DNA of 64,000 nt from Bradyrhizobium sp. SRS-191 (GCF_024586915.1 NZ_JANBVS010000026.1:29627-93626), one strand, 5' to 3'; counted from the stretch's first letter, positions 9,086 to 17,472 are shown. Numbers and translations are program-made. Notes: generated from the letters alone by a model not told the origin.

Positions 9086-9394
9086 TCATCCGCCACAGAC
9101 GGGAATGTGGCGCTGTTGGGCAACCGCCAACGGCACCCGATACTCGACGGGATGGCCGTCCTGCCAAACGGTCACCCAGCTCTCTCCAGGAGCCTGCGTG
9201 TAGCAATAGACTGCAGCGGTTTTGGCACTGCCAGTCAGGGTCTTTCTGAAGTTCAGCGTCGACGCGCAACGCAACATGATGTCGGCGAGGTCGTCATCGT
9301 GGAGAGAGGCAATGTCCAGGTTCTCAAGCAGTTCTTTGAGCTTCTTGGGCTTAAGACGAGTGGGCTTGGATCGAGCTTTCTTTGACGGTGCCAA
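9086..9394 (-). CDS. Hypothetical basic protein, 102 aa (TTG start)
   Basis: Not recognised. The start codon is TTG at 9394, supported by an AGGAGGAAG ribosome site at the right distance. The N-terminal 25 residues are Lys/Arg-rich ('KKARSKPTRLKPKKLKELL'); the rest is probably globular with 'HDDDLADIMLRCASTLNF'. It begins 17 bp after the stop of the lipoprotein gene and is probably its operon partner. No membrane segment. Confidence 0.55.
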   Translation of the reverse strand: MAPSKKARSKPTRLKPKKLKELLENLDIASLHDDDLADIMLRCASTLNFRKTLTGSAKTAAVYCYTQAPGESWVTVWQDGHPVEYRVPLAVAQQRHIPVCGG

Positions 9395-9410
9395 GGCTTC
9401 CTCCTCTTGC

Positions 9411-10271
9411 TTATCGGCCTATCAGATTGTCACGCAAACCAGCTTTCAGCTGTTCGTTCAGATGAAACTGCTCGGCGAGTGGGTTCAAGGACTTCTGGCC
9501 GGGTCCTAGCGGTCCAAAGGTAATGACGAGCTGATGGGTGCGGTCGCGACCCGTATTGAACAGCTTGCTGGATTGATTGACCGAACCGGTGGTGAATTTC
9601 CACGCTGGCGTGATGTCCCCGGAAACGCTCTCTTTGATCGACACGGTCTGCGTGAGAACGTTTTTTGCTCCCGCTACGGGGACAGTTCCTGGCGAGTCCG
9701 CCAAACGAAGCTGGACGATTTGACTACGCGACCACAGCAATTCCACAACCCGGAGGTCGATGTCGACGAGAAGCGAGCCCTCTTTTCCGCCTTCCGGGTA
9801 TCGGCATGGTCGCTCAGTCGAACCGAGCTTGAAGGCGGCTGGCTTGTACAGATCGGCAACCGTGTAAAAAATGTTGAACTTGTTCGCGTTGGTCGCGGTA
9901 AAGCCGCCGCCGATGCCGCCGCCGAGCGTGAAGACCGCGGATGCCGGAGATACCGGCGCCCAGAGCCCCGATGAGGCGAGACCCGTGTTTGCGGTAACTG
10001 TCAGGTCCGCCGCAACCTCGACGCCCCAACCATACAAGAAGTCAGCGTATTGTCTGCGATTCGGTCGAAGCTTGGACTGCGCGACATCTGTTTCGATCAC
10101 GGTCGTGACGGCGTAGCTCAGCTCGCAAACGATGCTGCGAACGAGAACCGTATTCATATTGGCGACATCGCCAGTCCCGTCATTGGGCCAGTCCCGCTGA
10201 CTGGGGATGAAAGTGCCGCAGCCCGTCACCAGGACGCAGAGCGACACGACGAACAAACGCAAAGGCCTCAT
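9411..10271 (-). CDS. Predicted lipoprotein of unknown function
   Basis: 286 aa from ATG 10271, where a lipoprotein signal peptide begins (MRPLRLFVVSLCVLVTGC, lipobox VTGC); an in-frame ATG at 10304 would add 11 residues. After the lipobox come a short linker and a mainly beta domain containing the glycine-rich 'FTLGGGIGGGFTATNANKFN'. No family recognised. Likely anchored in the outer or inner membrane, facing the periplasm. Probably co-transcribed with the downstream 102-aa gene. Lies within the segment bounded by the 47-bp repeats. Confidence 0.65.
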   Translation of the reverse strand: MRPLRLFVVSLCVLVTGCGTFIPSQRDWPNDGTGDVANMNTVLVRSIVCELSYAVTTVIETDVAQSKLRPNRRQYADFLYGWGVEVAADLTVTANTGLASSGLWAPVSPASAVFTLGGGIGGGFTATNANKFNIFYTVADLYKPAAFKLGSTERPCRYPEGGKEGSLLVDIDLRVVELLWSRSQIVQLRLADSPGTVPVAGAKNVLTQTVSIKESVSGDITPAWKFTTGSVNQSSKLFNTGRDRTHQLVITFGPLGPGQKSLNPLAEQFHLNEQLKAGLRDNLIGR

Positions 10272-10502
10272 CGAAAAAACTCCGATTGGCGATTGATCGA
10301 ACAAAGAGGTGGCTCAAGCCGGGAAACAAGATCAGTTTATAGATGCGTTTCTAATTAGCTCGACGTTATCTGTGGCCAGCCGTAGAGTCTGTGACCAGAA
10401 TGCAACATCGTCGCAATCTTTAGTTGTGTCAAGATTGCTGCCAATTGGATGGGGGCGTTTCAGGCGTGGATAGCCGTTTGCCGAATTTGCGCAGAGATCG
10501 CG

Positions 10503-10549
10503 TCGACCAGCTTGGCCTCATGCAGATCGCCGGGGTGGCGCTGCCTCAG
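10503..10549. repeat. 47-bp direct repeat, copy 2 (orphan gene fragment)
   Basis: Near-identical to 7230-7276, the last codons of the serine hydrolase gene, but here without the rest of that gene. The surrounding gap 10272-10623 contains no supported gene; this fragment is its only recognisable content. Confidence 0.8.
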
Positions 10550-10623
10550 CGATCATGGCCAGCTTGAAGAAGACCGTCCGCTCTTTGGGAAGTCGCGGAC
10601 CTCAAAATCAGAAGTGAACCCGA

Positions 10624-10842
10624 TTACAGGGAGGTCAGCGACCTCCGCGCCATCGAAAGCAGGCCCATCGACCAGCAGACCGGGCATCCTCGAAAGGCGA
10701 TCAAGGATACGAGCCCCAGAGCGACGGAGCCTAGGACTGCAGGCCAACCTGCACCTGTCCCGACCCACACCGCCGTTGAGAGAGATGCAATTCCGACAAG
10801 ACCTCGGACAAGGTGCTCGGTGAGTGAACTGCTGGCGAACAT
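10624..10842 (-). CDS. YgaP-like (DUF2892-type) membrane protein, second copy
   Basis: 72 aa with two hydrophobic helices and the motif 'FRGCPVCWSMGL' between or after them, matching the short YgaP-like transmembrane domain. Starts 10 bp after the stop of the ECF sigma gene, with a TGAGGA ribosome site. The CPxC pair is shared with the protein encoded on the other side of the sigma factor (CPAC there), which is unusual enough to suggest a paired or redox-sensitive function. Specific role not known. Confidence 0.6.
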   Translation of the reverse strand: MFASSSLTEHLVRGLVGIASLSTAVWVGTGAGWPAVLGSVALGLVSLIAFRGCPVCWSMGLLSMARRSLTSL

Positions 10843-10851
10843 TTTTAATCC

Positions 10852-11376
10852 TCAGCGCGTCATATATTCACGCACGAGCGCCCGGCCGCGATGCAGTCGG
10901 GCCTTCACGGTTTCCCGGGTCAGCTCCAGCGATTGCGCGATTTCGCCAATCGTCATTTCGTCCACATCCCGCAAGATGAGCACCTGCCGGTAGTGGCTCG
11001 GCAGCGATTGGATCGCGGCAGCTATATCGATGCGAAGTTCCGATTCTGGCCTGTTCGCAAGCTGCAGGTCGTTTTCCAGGGAAGAGACGTCATCGGGAAT
11101 GCCAATATGCTGCTTTGCCAATCTCAAGCAGGTTCGATGAACGATCTGAAAAAGCCAGATCGAAAAGGCTCCGGCTCGTTGGAGACGGCCGATGCGGCGG
11201 TACACGATCCATAACGTTTCCTGAACCGCGTCTTCCACATCGCTTGTCGTGCGGCAGGTTCTCCGCGCGTACCGGCGTATGTCGGGCTGCGACAGTTTGA
11301 GCAGGGTCAGGATGGCGTCAGCGTCCCCGCCGATTGCCGCTTCCATCGTGCTCGGCGATAAGAGACGAGTGCTCAT
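10852..11376 (-). CDS. ECF-family RNA polymerase sigma factor
   Basis: 174 aa from ATG 11376. Region 2 is seen in 'RRTCRTTSDVEDAVQETLWIVYRR' (split here around Asp), and region 4 in 'LPSHYRQVLILRDVDEMTIGEIAQSL' with the helix-turn-helix 'TRETVKARLHRGRALV'. Normal length for a minimal ECF factor with no C-terminal extension. The ATG overlaps the stop of the upstream YgaP-like gene (ATGA), so translation is coupled. No classical zinc-finger anti-sigma (HxxxCxxC) is encoded nearby; the flanking membrane proteins are the only candidates for control. Confidence 0.85.
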   Translation of the reverse strand: MSTRLLSPSTMEAAIGGDADAILTLLKLSQPDIRRYARRTCRTTSDVEDAVQETLWIVYRRIGRLQRAGAFSIWLFQIVHRTCLRLAKQHIGIPDDVSSLENDLQLANRPESELRIDIAAAIQSLPSHYRQVLILRDVDEMTIGEIAQSLELTRETVKARLHRGRALVREYMTR

Positions 11377-11582
11377 GGTTCGGCGCGCAGCTTTCGGCCC
11401 GCGACTGCGCAAGCCGGGCAGTATCCGAAAACGCCCGTCAGCGCAGTCATGACTCCGACACCGACGATCAGGTATCCGACGGGCATACCTTTAAGTCCGA
11501 GCAGCCCACAAGCGATCATCATTGCCCCGGCTAACAGCCGGACCCAACTTTCCCATCCAGCCACATTCTTCCTGTAAAGCAT
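11373..11582 (-). CDS. YgaP-like (DUF2892) membrane protein, first copy
   Basis: 69 aa from ATG 11582, preceded by the strong ribosome site GGAGGTGAC; a longer frame from 11693 is not supported. Two hydrophobic helices ('VRLLAGAMMIACGLLGL', 'GYLIVGVGVMTALTGVFG') are followed by 'YCPACAVAG', as in the YgaP transmembrane domain. It heads the three-gene operon YgaP-like / ECF sigma / YgaP-like. The 260 bp upstream (11583-11840) carry degenerate dispersed-repeat sequence. Confidence 0.7.
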   Translation of the reverse strand: MLYRKNVAGWESWVRLLAGAMMIACGLLGLKGMPVGYLIVGVGVMTALTGVFGYCPACAVAGRKLRAEP

Positions 11583-11734
11583 CGTCACCTCCTGCCTTAG
11601 TCGCGTCGTTTCTGACGCTCCGGAGACATAGAGGCTTGAAAGCCGAGAAACGGTTCGCGGCTCCGGAAAAAAATCTGAGTCAGGCTGGGACAAAAGCTGG
11701 CGGTCGGCGGGCGGCGGGCGGCGTGAAAAGGTCT

Positions 11735-11890
11735 GCTGTCTATAGCTGCCTTCTGGTAGCCGATGGCTTGCTTCCGGTTGAGCCTCGGGAGCGGACCTCG
11801 CCGGGGGGCGATCAGAGGTCCGGTATGGGCCAGAAGCGGCCTATCGGCCCTTTGATTGCTGACTTCCGGTCATGCCCCATGAGCGGACAT
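11735..11890. repeat. Degenerate dispersed intergenic repeat
   Basis: Contains 'agctgccttctggtagc', 'cttgcttccggttgagc' and 'tgacttccggtcatgcccc', related to the copy at 13113-13190 ('agctgccttccggcagt', 'cctgcttccggttgaag', 'cgaatgcggacat'). Similar unit pieces occur near 12459. These look like decayed members of one short repeat family, and they run into the 3' end of the 11841 gene. Confidence 0.45.
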
Positions 11891-12425
11891 ACCCAGCGCG
11901 GGCGGCAAGGTACGGAATGGGCCAGGTTAGGCGGCACTCCCTAAAGCCGTACTCATTCTTCACGCAAACTGCGCTGTTCAGAAGGTCCATTTGCTTCTGC
12001 GCAAAATCCTTGGACCATGCGAGCACCTTTGCGTCTTGAACCGCTTCCAACTTCGTACCGTGCACAGGATCGTCTTGCAGCCGGCCGAGGACGATGCCGT
12101 GGCCAACGCCGGTGCGGGTGCATCTTTTGGCGTCGACAACAATCTTCAAGGTCCTAACATCGATATCGCCCTTGATCACGCGATCGATCCGCGCCCTCAT
12201 AACGACCATCTGGCTGACTCCGTCGTTGCTTAGGACCGTCTCGTCCTGGATTGTCGCTTCGACGATGACCGGGGCATCAATATCGGTCGGGACTTGTTCG
12301 AATGTGATGGCCCGCAGAGCCTCTGGCATGCAAGGAGCTGTGGCGGCAACCGCGCCTGTGCAAGCAGTCGAGTAAACGGCCCACAGGACGGCCCATCTTC
12401 GCAGGTCGGCAAGCGATGTCTTCAT
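11841..12425 (-). CDS. Hypothetical secreted protein
   Basis: 194 aa from ATG 12425; upstream in-frame ATGs at 12428 and 12449 are possible and none has a clear ribosome site. A probable signal peptide covers residues 1-28 (ending 'TGAVAATAP'). The mature part reads as a small beta domain ('VIVEATIQDETVLSND', 'MVVMRARIDRVIKGD', 'LKIVVDAKRCTR') with four Cys. No family recognised. The last 15 codons overlap repeat-like DNA, so the native C-terminus may have been altered. The gap 12426-12824 upstream holds nothing I can support. Confidence 0.5.
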   Translation of the reverse strand: MKTSLADLRRWAVLWAVYSTACTGAVAATAPCMPEALRAITFEQVPTDIDAPVIVEATIQDETVLSNDGVSQMVVMRARIDRVIKGDIDVRTLKIVVDAKRCTRTGVGHGIVLGRLQDDPVHGTKLEAVQDAKVLAWSKDFAQKQMDLLNSAVCVKNEYGFRECRLTWPIPYLAARAGYVRSWGMTGSQQSKGR

Positions 12426-12824
12426 CATTGCACAATGGTGCCAATTCATTGCGACGTCTGCAATGGGTCAAAAGCGGTCCCGACCTTCCGCGCTCGCCAA
12501 CGCCCGGTTGCACCCAACTAGCGAGCGTTGCCGACGCCGGCCGAGAGGTCAGAGATGGGCCACTAAGCCACATTGCGATGTGACCGTTCAACGGCCCGCT
12601 TTAACGCAAACATCGAACCTGGCGCGAACACAGATCAAGCCCCAGTGAGCGCGCGCTCGATTTGCGAACCTTTGGCGGTGACTGCGTGACCCACGTAGAC
12701 AAAGACGTGTGAGCTATGCGTCGGTAAATCGCGACTGAAGCTTAGTGTGGCATCCTACTCTCGTCGAGTTCGTTGTTCACTGGCATATTTGACTGGTGAA
12801 AGTCCACCGCAAGCGCAGCAGGTA

Positions 12825-13019
12825 ATGAAGGTGCCTCGCGAAAGCAAGACGTCGTGGTCCGGAGCGGCTCTTTGGGCTGCCTGCGATCCTTCCGTGTGGT
12901 TTTGCGTTTTCATTTTCGCAGAATACTGGAAGGTTGGTTTGATCCTTTTGGCCATTCTCGCAAGCGTAGCACTGATATCGGGACTAATGGTTTTGTGGGC
13001 AAGCCGCTGGGACAGTTGA
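12825..13019 (+). CDS. Small hypothetical membrane protein
   Basis: 64 aa from ATG 12825 with a weak GCAGG ribosome site; a longer frame begins at 12747. One or two hydrophobic segments ('VWFCVFIFAEYW' and 'VGLILLAILASVALISGLMVL'). Not recognised and could be spurious, but the hydrophobic pattern and an intact stop argue mildly for a gene. Confidence 0.35.
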   Translation: MKVPRESKTSWSGAALWAACDPSVWFCVFIFAEYWKVGLILLAILASVALISGLMVLWASRWDS

Positions 13020-13112
13020 GCCCAGGCCAGACACGACCGCGCTCACTTCACGAGCGGTCAAAAGGTGCCCCCTTTGCTTAGACATCGCGCCAGTCAGTTC
13101 CGATGTCGGCTT

Positions 13113-13190
13113 CGGGTCAAAAGCTGCCTTCCGGCAGTGCGGTGACCTGCTTCCGGTTGAAGCCCGAATGCGGACATCCACGGTGCCCGG
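13113..13190. repeat. Degenerate dispersed repeat, second copy
   Basis: Related to 11735-11890 (see there). The remainder of the gap 13020-13325 contains no gene I can support. Confidence 0.45.
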
Positions 13191-13325
13191 CATCGTGTTC
13201 GCTAGTCGTCCTGCGGTTGACAGCAGATGCGGCGAGACCCTCGCACGGCGCCGCGCACCGGCCTCTTCGCCGCTTGAGATAAACGAGACCGCGCCCGGCG
13301 CTCGGGTCGGTCTTCTGGATCGGAC

Positions 13326-14621
13326 CTAGACCGGCTTGCCCGAGCCGTGGAACAGCCGGCCCTTCTCCGTGATCAGCACGATGACCAGCGCTGTCGCGGT
13401 GCAGGCGAGGAAGCCGGTGGCGAAGGGCAGCGGCGTGCCGTCGAAGGCCTGGCCGACCAGGGCTCCGGCGGCCATGCCGAGCAGCGTGGTGATCGAGCCG
13501 TACAGCGAGGAGGCAGTGCCGGCATTGGCGCGCTGCGGCTCCATCGCCAGCGCAGTGAAGTTCGCGAACATCAGGCCGAACGAGAACATCATCCCGGCCG
13601 ACAGGATCATGAACAGCCACAGCGGCAGCATGCCCAGCATCGCGGTGCTGAAGCAGACCAGCGCAATGAGGACGGCGCCGACCAAGGCGCCATGCGAGAT
13701 CATGCGCATGCCGAGCCGGCCGACGAGGCGGGCATTCAGAAAGCCGGCGACCGCGATGGTCACCGCGATCGCTGCGAAGGCGAGAGGGAAGTAGCGACCG
13801 AGCCCGTAGAAGCCGGTGAACAGCTGCTGCGACGACAGCACGTAGCCGAGCACGGCGCCGAAGATGCCGCTCGCGGCCAGCGCGTAGCCCAGCGTCTGGC
13901 GATTGGTCAGCGTGGCGCGGAAGGCGCCGCTGATGGCGGCGACGGAGAACGGCTTGCGCTCATTGTCCGGCAGCGTCTCGGGCAGGCGGAAGACGGTCCA
14001 CAGCAGCGCGACGATGCCGTAGACGGTCAGCACCACGAAGATGCCGCGCCATTGCGTCAGCAGCATCACGGCCTGGCCGAAGGCGGGCGCGATCACGGGA
14101 ATGGCGATGAACACCATCATGGCGAGCGAGACGACGCTGGCCATGCGGCGGCCCGCATAGCAGTCGCGCACGATCGAGGTCGCGATCACGCGAGTCGCGG
14201 CGGTGCCGAGGCCTTCCAGGGCGCGCGCCAGCAGCAGCGTCTCGAACGACGGCGCGGCGATCGCGAGCAGACTGGCGATGACGTACAGCACCATGCCGCC
14301 GAGCAGCACCGGGCGGCGGCCGAAACTGTCGGACAGCGGACCGATGGCGAACTGGCCGAAGCCGAATCCGATGATGAAGGCCGACAGCACCATCTGCACC
14401 CGGTTGGCGGAGCCGATGTGGAAGGCCGAGCCGATCTCCGGCAGCGCCGGCAGCATCATGTCCATGGCCAGCGGATTCAGCGCCATGATCGCGGCGATGA
14501 CGATCACGAACTCGGTGAAGGCCATCGGCCGGTGGCGGACGATCTCGATGGTGTCGGCACTGGTATCAGCCAAGGCGCAGGCCTTCCGTCGTATATCTGG
14601 GGCAGCGGGGGTGATGCTCAT
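13326..14621 (-). CDS. MFS multidrug exporter, Bcr/CflA type
   Basis: 431 aa from ATG 14621 (an ATG 9 codons upstream also exists). Twelve hydrophobic helices. The first helix 'LNPLAMDMMLPALPEIGSAF' has the acidic/Met pattern of the Bcr/CflA drug:H+ antiporter group, and the loop 2-3 signature appears as 'GPLSDSFGRRPVLLGG'. The cytoplasmic central loop carries 'RLPETLPDNER'. Exports small toxic molecules; substrate unknown. Monocistronic and divergent from the NIF3-like gene. Confidence 0.85.
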   Translation of the reverse strand: MSITPAAPDIRRKACALADTSADTIEIVRHRPMAFTEFVIVIAAIMALNPLAMDMMLPALPEIGSAFHIGSANRVQMVLSAFIIGFGFGQFAIGPLSDSFGRRPVLLGGMVLYVIASLLAIAAPSFETLLLARALEGLGTAATRVIATSIVRDCYAGRRMASVVSLAMMVFIAIPVIAPAFGQAVMLLTQWRGIFVVLTVYGIVALLWTVFRLPETLPDNERKPFSVAAISGAFRATLTNRQTLGYALAASGIFGAVLGYVLSSQQLFTGFYGLGRYFPLAFAAIAVTIAVAGFLNARLVGRLGMRMISHGALVGAVLIALVCFSTAMLGMLPLWLFMILSAGMMFSFGLMFANFTALAMEPQRANAGTASSLYGSITTLLGMAAGALVGQAFDGTPLPFATGFLACTATALVIVLITEKGRLFHGSGKPV

Positions 14622-14787
14622 CTGTACCGGACTTGCTGCGGCGCACAAGGCGTGTTTCGGAATGGCTGGTCATCGGCCTTTTGCGGCCGCGCTGGCGCGA
14701 TTGTGACCGGGTGTGAGCCGGTGAAAATTGCGCCGGTCCGGCGGCGATGGTAACGCGCGTGTGATCCTCTCGCGGGGTTCGGCGCGC

Positions 14788-15108
14788 ATGAAGACCTACA
14801 AGATCGTCGTCTATGTCCCCACCGCCGACGCTGAGGCCGTGCGCAATGCCATGGGCGAGGCCGGGGCCGGGCGGATCGGCAACTACGATTACTGCTCGTT
14901 TACCATGACGGGCACCGGCCGCTTCCGGCCGCTCGCCGGCCCCCATCCGGCCATCGGCGCCGTCGGCCGATTGGAGACGGTCGCGGAGGATCGCATCGAG
15001 ACCGTGTGCGCGGAGGACCGGCTGAAACCCGTGCTGAAAGCGATCCGGGCCGCGCATCCTTATGAGGAGCCGGCGATCGACGTCTATCCGATCGAAATGG
15101 TGGATTAG
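14788..15108 (+). CDS. NIF3-like / YqfO-type small protein
   Basis: 106 aa from ATG 14788. The sequence 'KTYKIVVYVPTADAEAVRNAMGEAGAG' (read around Asp14), 'FRPLAGPHPAIG' and 'AHPYEEPAIDVYPI' match the PII-like domain that is inserted in or appended to NIF3 proteins and also exists alone. The stand-alone form is conserved in proteobacteria; function not established. The stop is followed after one base by the start of the CAP-domain gene, so the two are probably co-expressed. Confidence 0.8.
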   Translation: MKTYKIVVYVPTADAEAVRNAMGEAGAGRIGNYDYCSFTMTGTGRFRPLAGPHPAIGAVGRLETVAEDRIETVCAEDRLKPVLKAIRAAHPYEEPAIDVYPIEMVD

Positions 15109-15109
15109 C

Positions 15110-15712
15110 ATGCGGGCATTTGGATCCGTTCGCGCAGGGCTCGCGGCCGCCATCATCGCGCTCTCCTCTCCGGCCGCCATGGCGCAGGACGCGGCGCCGG
15201 CCGACAAGATCTCGGCGTTCCGCCTCCAGCATGGCGAGGGCCGCGTCACGCGCGACGCCGTGCTCGACCGGATCGCCATGGAGCAGGCGCGGGCGATGGC
15301 CGAGAAGGACGATCTCAGCCACGAGGTGCTCGGCCCGTTCACGCGCCGCGTCGCGCCGTCGAAGGCCGGCCGCGCCGCCGAGAACATCGCCTATGGCTAC
15401 GACAATTTCGACAAGACGCTCGGGCAGTGGATCAACTCGGCCGGCCATCGCAAGAATCTGCTGCTGCCGAAGGCCACCAAGGTCGGCATCGCCAGCGCCA
15501 GGAACGCGAGCGGCAAGCGCACTTATTGGGCGATGGTGATCGCGGGCGACTACGACACCGACAAGCCGAAGGGCAGTCCGAAGACCAAGGGCAAGCCGGC
15601 CGTGGCGCAGGCGAAAGCCGAAGCGAAGCCGCAGACGACGCGCTGGGGCGCCAAGCCGCCGGCCGCCAAGGACTGCCATCTCGCCATCAAGGTGATCGGG
15701 CTCTGCATCTGA
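15110..15712 (+). CDS. Secreted CAP-domain (SCP/PR-1-like) protein
   Basis: 200 aa from ATG 15110. Signal peptide 1-25 (AGLAAAIIALSSPAAMA). The CAP core is visible as 'LDRIAMEQARAMAEKDDLSH', 'GRAAENIAYGYDNFDKTLGQWINS' (parts) and 'AGHRKNLLLPKATKVGIA', with the conserved His, Glu and second His of CAP proteins. Followed by a Lys/Ala/Pro-rich linker and a small Cys-containing tail ('DCHLAIKVIGLCI'). Exported to the periplasm or medium; bacterial CAP proteins have few defined functions. Confidence 0.8.
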   Translation: MRAFGSVRAGLAAAIIALSSPAAMAQDAAPADKISAFRLQHGEGRVTRDAVLDRIAMEQARAMAEKDDLSHEVLGPFTRRVAPSKAGRAAENIAYGYDNFDKTLGQWINSAGHRKNLLLPKATKVGIASARNASGKRTYWAMVIAGDYDTDKPKGSPKTKGKPAVAQAKAEAKPQTTRWGAKPPAAKDCHLAIKVIGLCI

Positions 15713-15877
15713 GGCGCGCGGCCCTGAGTCGCAACGCCCGCCCTGTTTGCAACCATCACGCTCTTGTGCGCAGCCGCGCCGTTGATCGCGCGAGATTGGT
15801 TGTGTATGCAATTTCAGGTTGCCGTTGTGGCAGCCGTTCTCGTCAATTTTTTCAACTCATTTCCAATGGAGATAGTC

Positions 15878-16228
15878 ATGTCAGTCATCGATAAGGATTC
15901 CGCCGTCAGCACCAATCCGCAGACCGCGTCGGCGTCCTATCCGTGGACGCTCACTTCCTATGAGGAGCAGGGCAATCTGTGGCTGAAGTGGAGCACGGGT
16001 GCTCCATTCCGCGCCCAGCAGGGGCAGATCGCCGTCTATAACAGCGGCTTCCCCGCCGATCCGCAGAAGGAGCGCAAGGCCTGGTCGTGGGACAACGAGC
16101 ACGGTGGCGGCTCCGGCTGGGACACCGGCCTGCGCTACGGCTCCGACTGGCACTGCGCCTGGATCGCCGAGAAGAGCCCGAACGGGCCCTACACCTACGT
16201 CGTCAAGCTCATCACCAAGCTCAGCTGA
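15878..16228 (+). CDS. Unknown small Trp/Gly-rich protein
   Basis: 116 aa from ATG 15878, preceded by GGAGATAG at good spacing; longer starts at 15764 and 15866 have no comparable site. No signal peptide. Rich in Trp, Gly and Tyr ('ASYPWTLTSYEEQGNLWLKW', 'KAWSWDNEHGGGSGWDTGL', 'WHCAWIAEKSPNGPYTYVVK'), suggesting a compact beta-sandwich, perhaps lectin-like, but no family is identified. Followed by a hairpin that may be its terminator. Confidence 0.65.
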   Translation: MSVIDKDSAVSTNPQTASASYPWTLTSYEEQGNLWLKWSTGAPFRAQQGQIAVYNSGFPADPQKERKAWSWDNEHGGGSGWDTGLRYGSDWHCAWIAEKSPNGPYTYVVKLITKLS

Positions 16229-16241
16229 TCGCTGCGGGATG

Positions 16242-16267
16242 GGATGCGGGCGGCGTCGCCCGCATCC
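16242..16267 (+). terminator. Hairpin after the unknown Trp/Gly-rich gene
   Basis: Perfect 11-bp stem (16242-16252 with 16257-16267), four-base loop. No good U-run follows, so it may be only a stabilising or bidirectional structure between two convergent genes. Confidence 0.5.
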
Positions 16268-16284
16268 TCGTCCTGCGCGAGGCC

Positions 16285-17040
16285 TCAGCGCGGCTGCTTC
16301 TTCAGGTGCAGGTAGCCGGGGTCGAACTCGCCGACCACGCAGAGCCGCGGCCAGTTGTGCATCGTCAGCGTGCCGCTGCGGAAGTCCACGGCGCGGCTGG
16401 CGCGGAGTTCGACGAGGGTGCGGTTGACGGTTGCGATCGCCATGCCCAGGGCTTCGCCGAGTTGGACGAGGCTGAGCGGCAGGCGCAGCTGATCATCATG
16501 CACATGGCCCAGCGCACGGGCGCGATAGAACAGCTCGCAGAACAGATGCGCCATGCGTGCCGGCTTGGACCGCGCGCTGTTGTTGGTGATAGCCTCGCGG
16601 AAGATCGAGGCATCGATCAGGGTCTCGCGCCAGATCGCGAAGCCGAGCGCCGGCCGCCGGGTGATGGCGCGCGTCAGCTCCTTATGCAGGATGCCCGCGA
16701 TCACCGCCGGACCGATCGCGCAAACCGCATGATCCATGCGGTCGAGGAACAGCGCCTGCGCATCGGGCCAGTCGCCGGCCATGTGAAACGAGAGATACTG
16801 GCGGCCGCCGCCCCGGAGCAAATGATAGCGCGCCACCCATCCCGAGATCACGACCACGGACCGGTCCGGCTCGTCGCCCTGGCGGATGAGGTCCTCCTGG
16901 TCGGCCAGCTCGCGTGGTGCGAAGCTGAAATCCCTGATCTCGGCGATGTCGTCGGCTGACAGCCGGGAATGCTCCTTGAGCTTGTTCACGACGATCTTGT
17001 CGGCCTCGATCTTGTCGGCATCGGTCTTGTCGGAAGCCAT
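16285..17040 (-). CDS. Crp/Fnr-family transcription regulator
   Basis: 251 aa from ATG 17040; the longer upstream frame lacks family similarity. An N-terminal hydrophilic segment with a Asp-Lys-rich repeat (DKTDADKIEADKIVVNK) precedes the cNMP-binding beta barrel (about residues 45-150, 'LIRQGDEPDRSVVVISGWVARYH') and a C-terminal Crp-type helix-turn-helix ('LPLSLVQLGEALGMAIATVNRTLVEL' in two parts). No Fnr-type N-terminal cysteines. The ligand is unknown. Single gene, convergent with the unknown Trp/Gly-rich gene. Confidence 0.8.
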   Translation of the reverse strand: MASDKTDADKIEADKIVVNKLKEHSRLSADDIAEIRDFSFAPRELADQEDLIRQGDEPDRSVVVISGWVARYHLLRGGGRQYLSFHMAGDWPDAQALFLDRMDHAVCAIGPAVIAGILHKELTRAITRRPALGFAIWRETLIDASIFREAITNNSARSKPARMAHLFCELFYRARALGHVHDDQLRLPLSLVQLGEALGMAIATVNRTLVELRASRAVDFRSGTLTMHNWPRLCVVGEFDPGYLHLKKQPR

Positions 17041-17167
17041 GGGAAGTCGCGCCCGTTGATCTCTGGACGTATCAAATGAGACGACGCACTCGATAGTTCC
17101 TATTAAAGTCGGTATGGTATCAGGGGATGCGGATGGAGTTGCCGGTCGCCGCATCGGGAGAACAGCC

Positions 17168-17395
17168 GTGCCCCACATCGCGTTCCTCTACCGGCTTCGC
17201 CGATTGTTCGGCGGCAACGAGCCGCACCTCGAGACGATCGCCGCCGCGCTGAGCGACGGGCGGCTGAAGCAGCCCGCGCATCCGATGTCCGATCAGGAGC
17301 TGTCGCGCGCGATCCGCGAATTCCAGAGCCTGCCGCCCTCGGAGGCAAGCTTGAAGAAGCTGGCCCAGCGGCTCGGCGACCCCGATCCCAGCTAG
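17168..17395 (+). CDS. Small hypothetical protein, 75 aa (GTG start)
   Basis: Start GTG at 17168 is chosen because GGGAG lies 7 bases upstream; an ATG at 17114 is also in frame. Short, mostly helical, hydrophilic ('ETIAAALSDGRLKQP', 'SLKKLAQRLGDPDPS'). No family recognised. Divergent from the Crp/Fnr gene. Confidence 0.5.
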   Translation: MPHIAFLYRLRRLFGGNEPHLETIAAALSDGRLKQPAHPMSDQELSRAIREFQSLPPSEASLKKLAQRLGDPDPS

Positions 17396-17472
17396 TCCCG
17401 GTGGCCGGCGTCGCCGTGTCCCCCGGAGGAACCCGGCTTGGCAAGTCCTCCCGAGTCGCGCATCACTAGGGG

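Noticed and set aside
13347..14753. 468-codon plus-strand frame opposite the MFS gene
   Set aside because: Composed mainly of Gln, Arg, His, Asp and Gly, as expected from reading a GC-rich membrane-protein gene backwards; no ribosome site.
17041..17110. GGAAC-like element upstream of the Crp/Fnr gene
   Set aside because: The -35 part fits EcfG, but the base set at the right spacing is not CGTT-like (TCAT), so no promoter is called.
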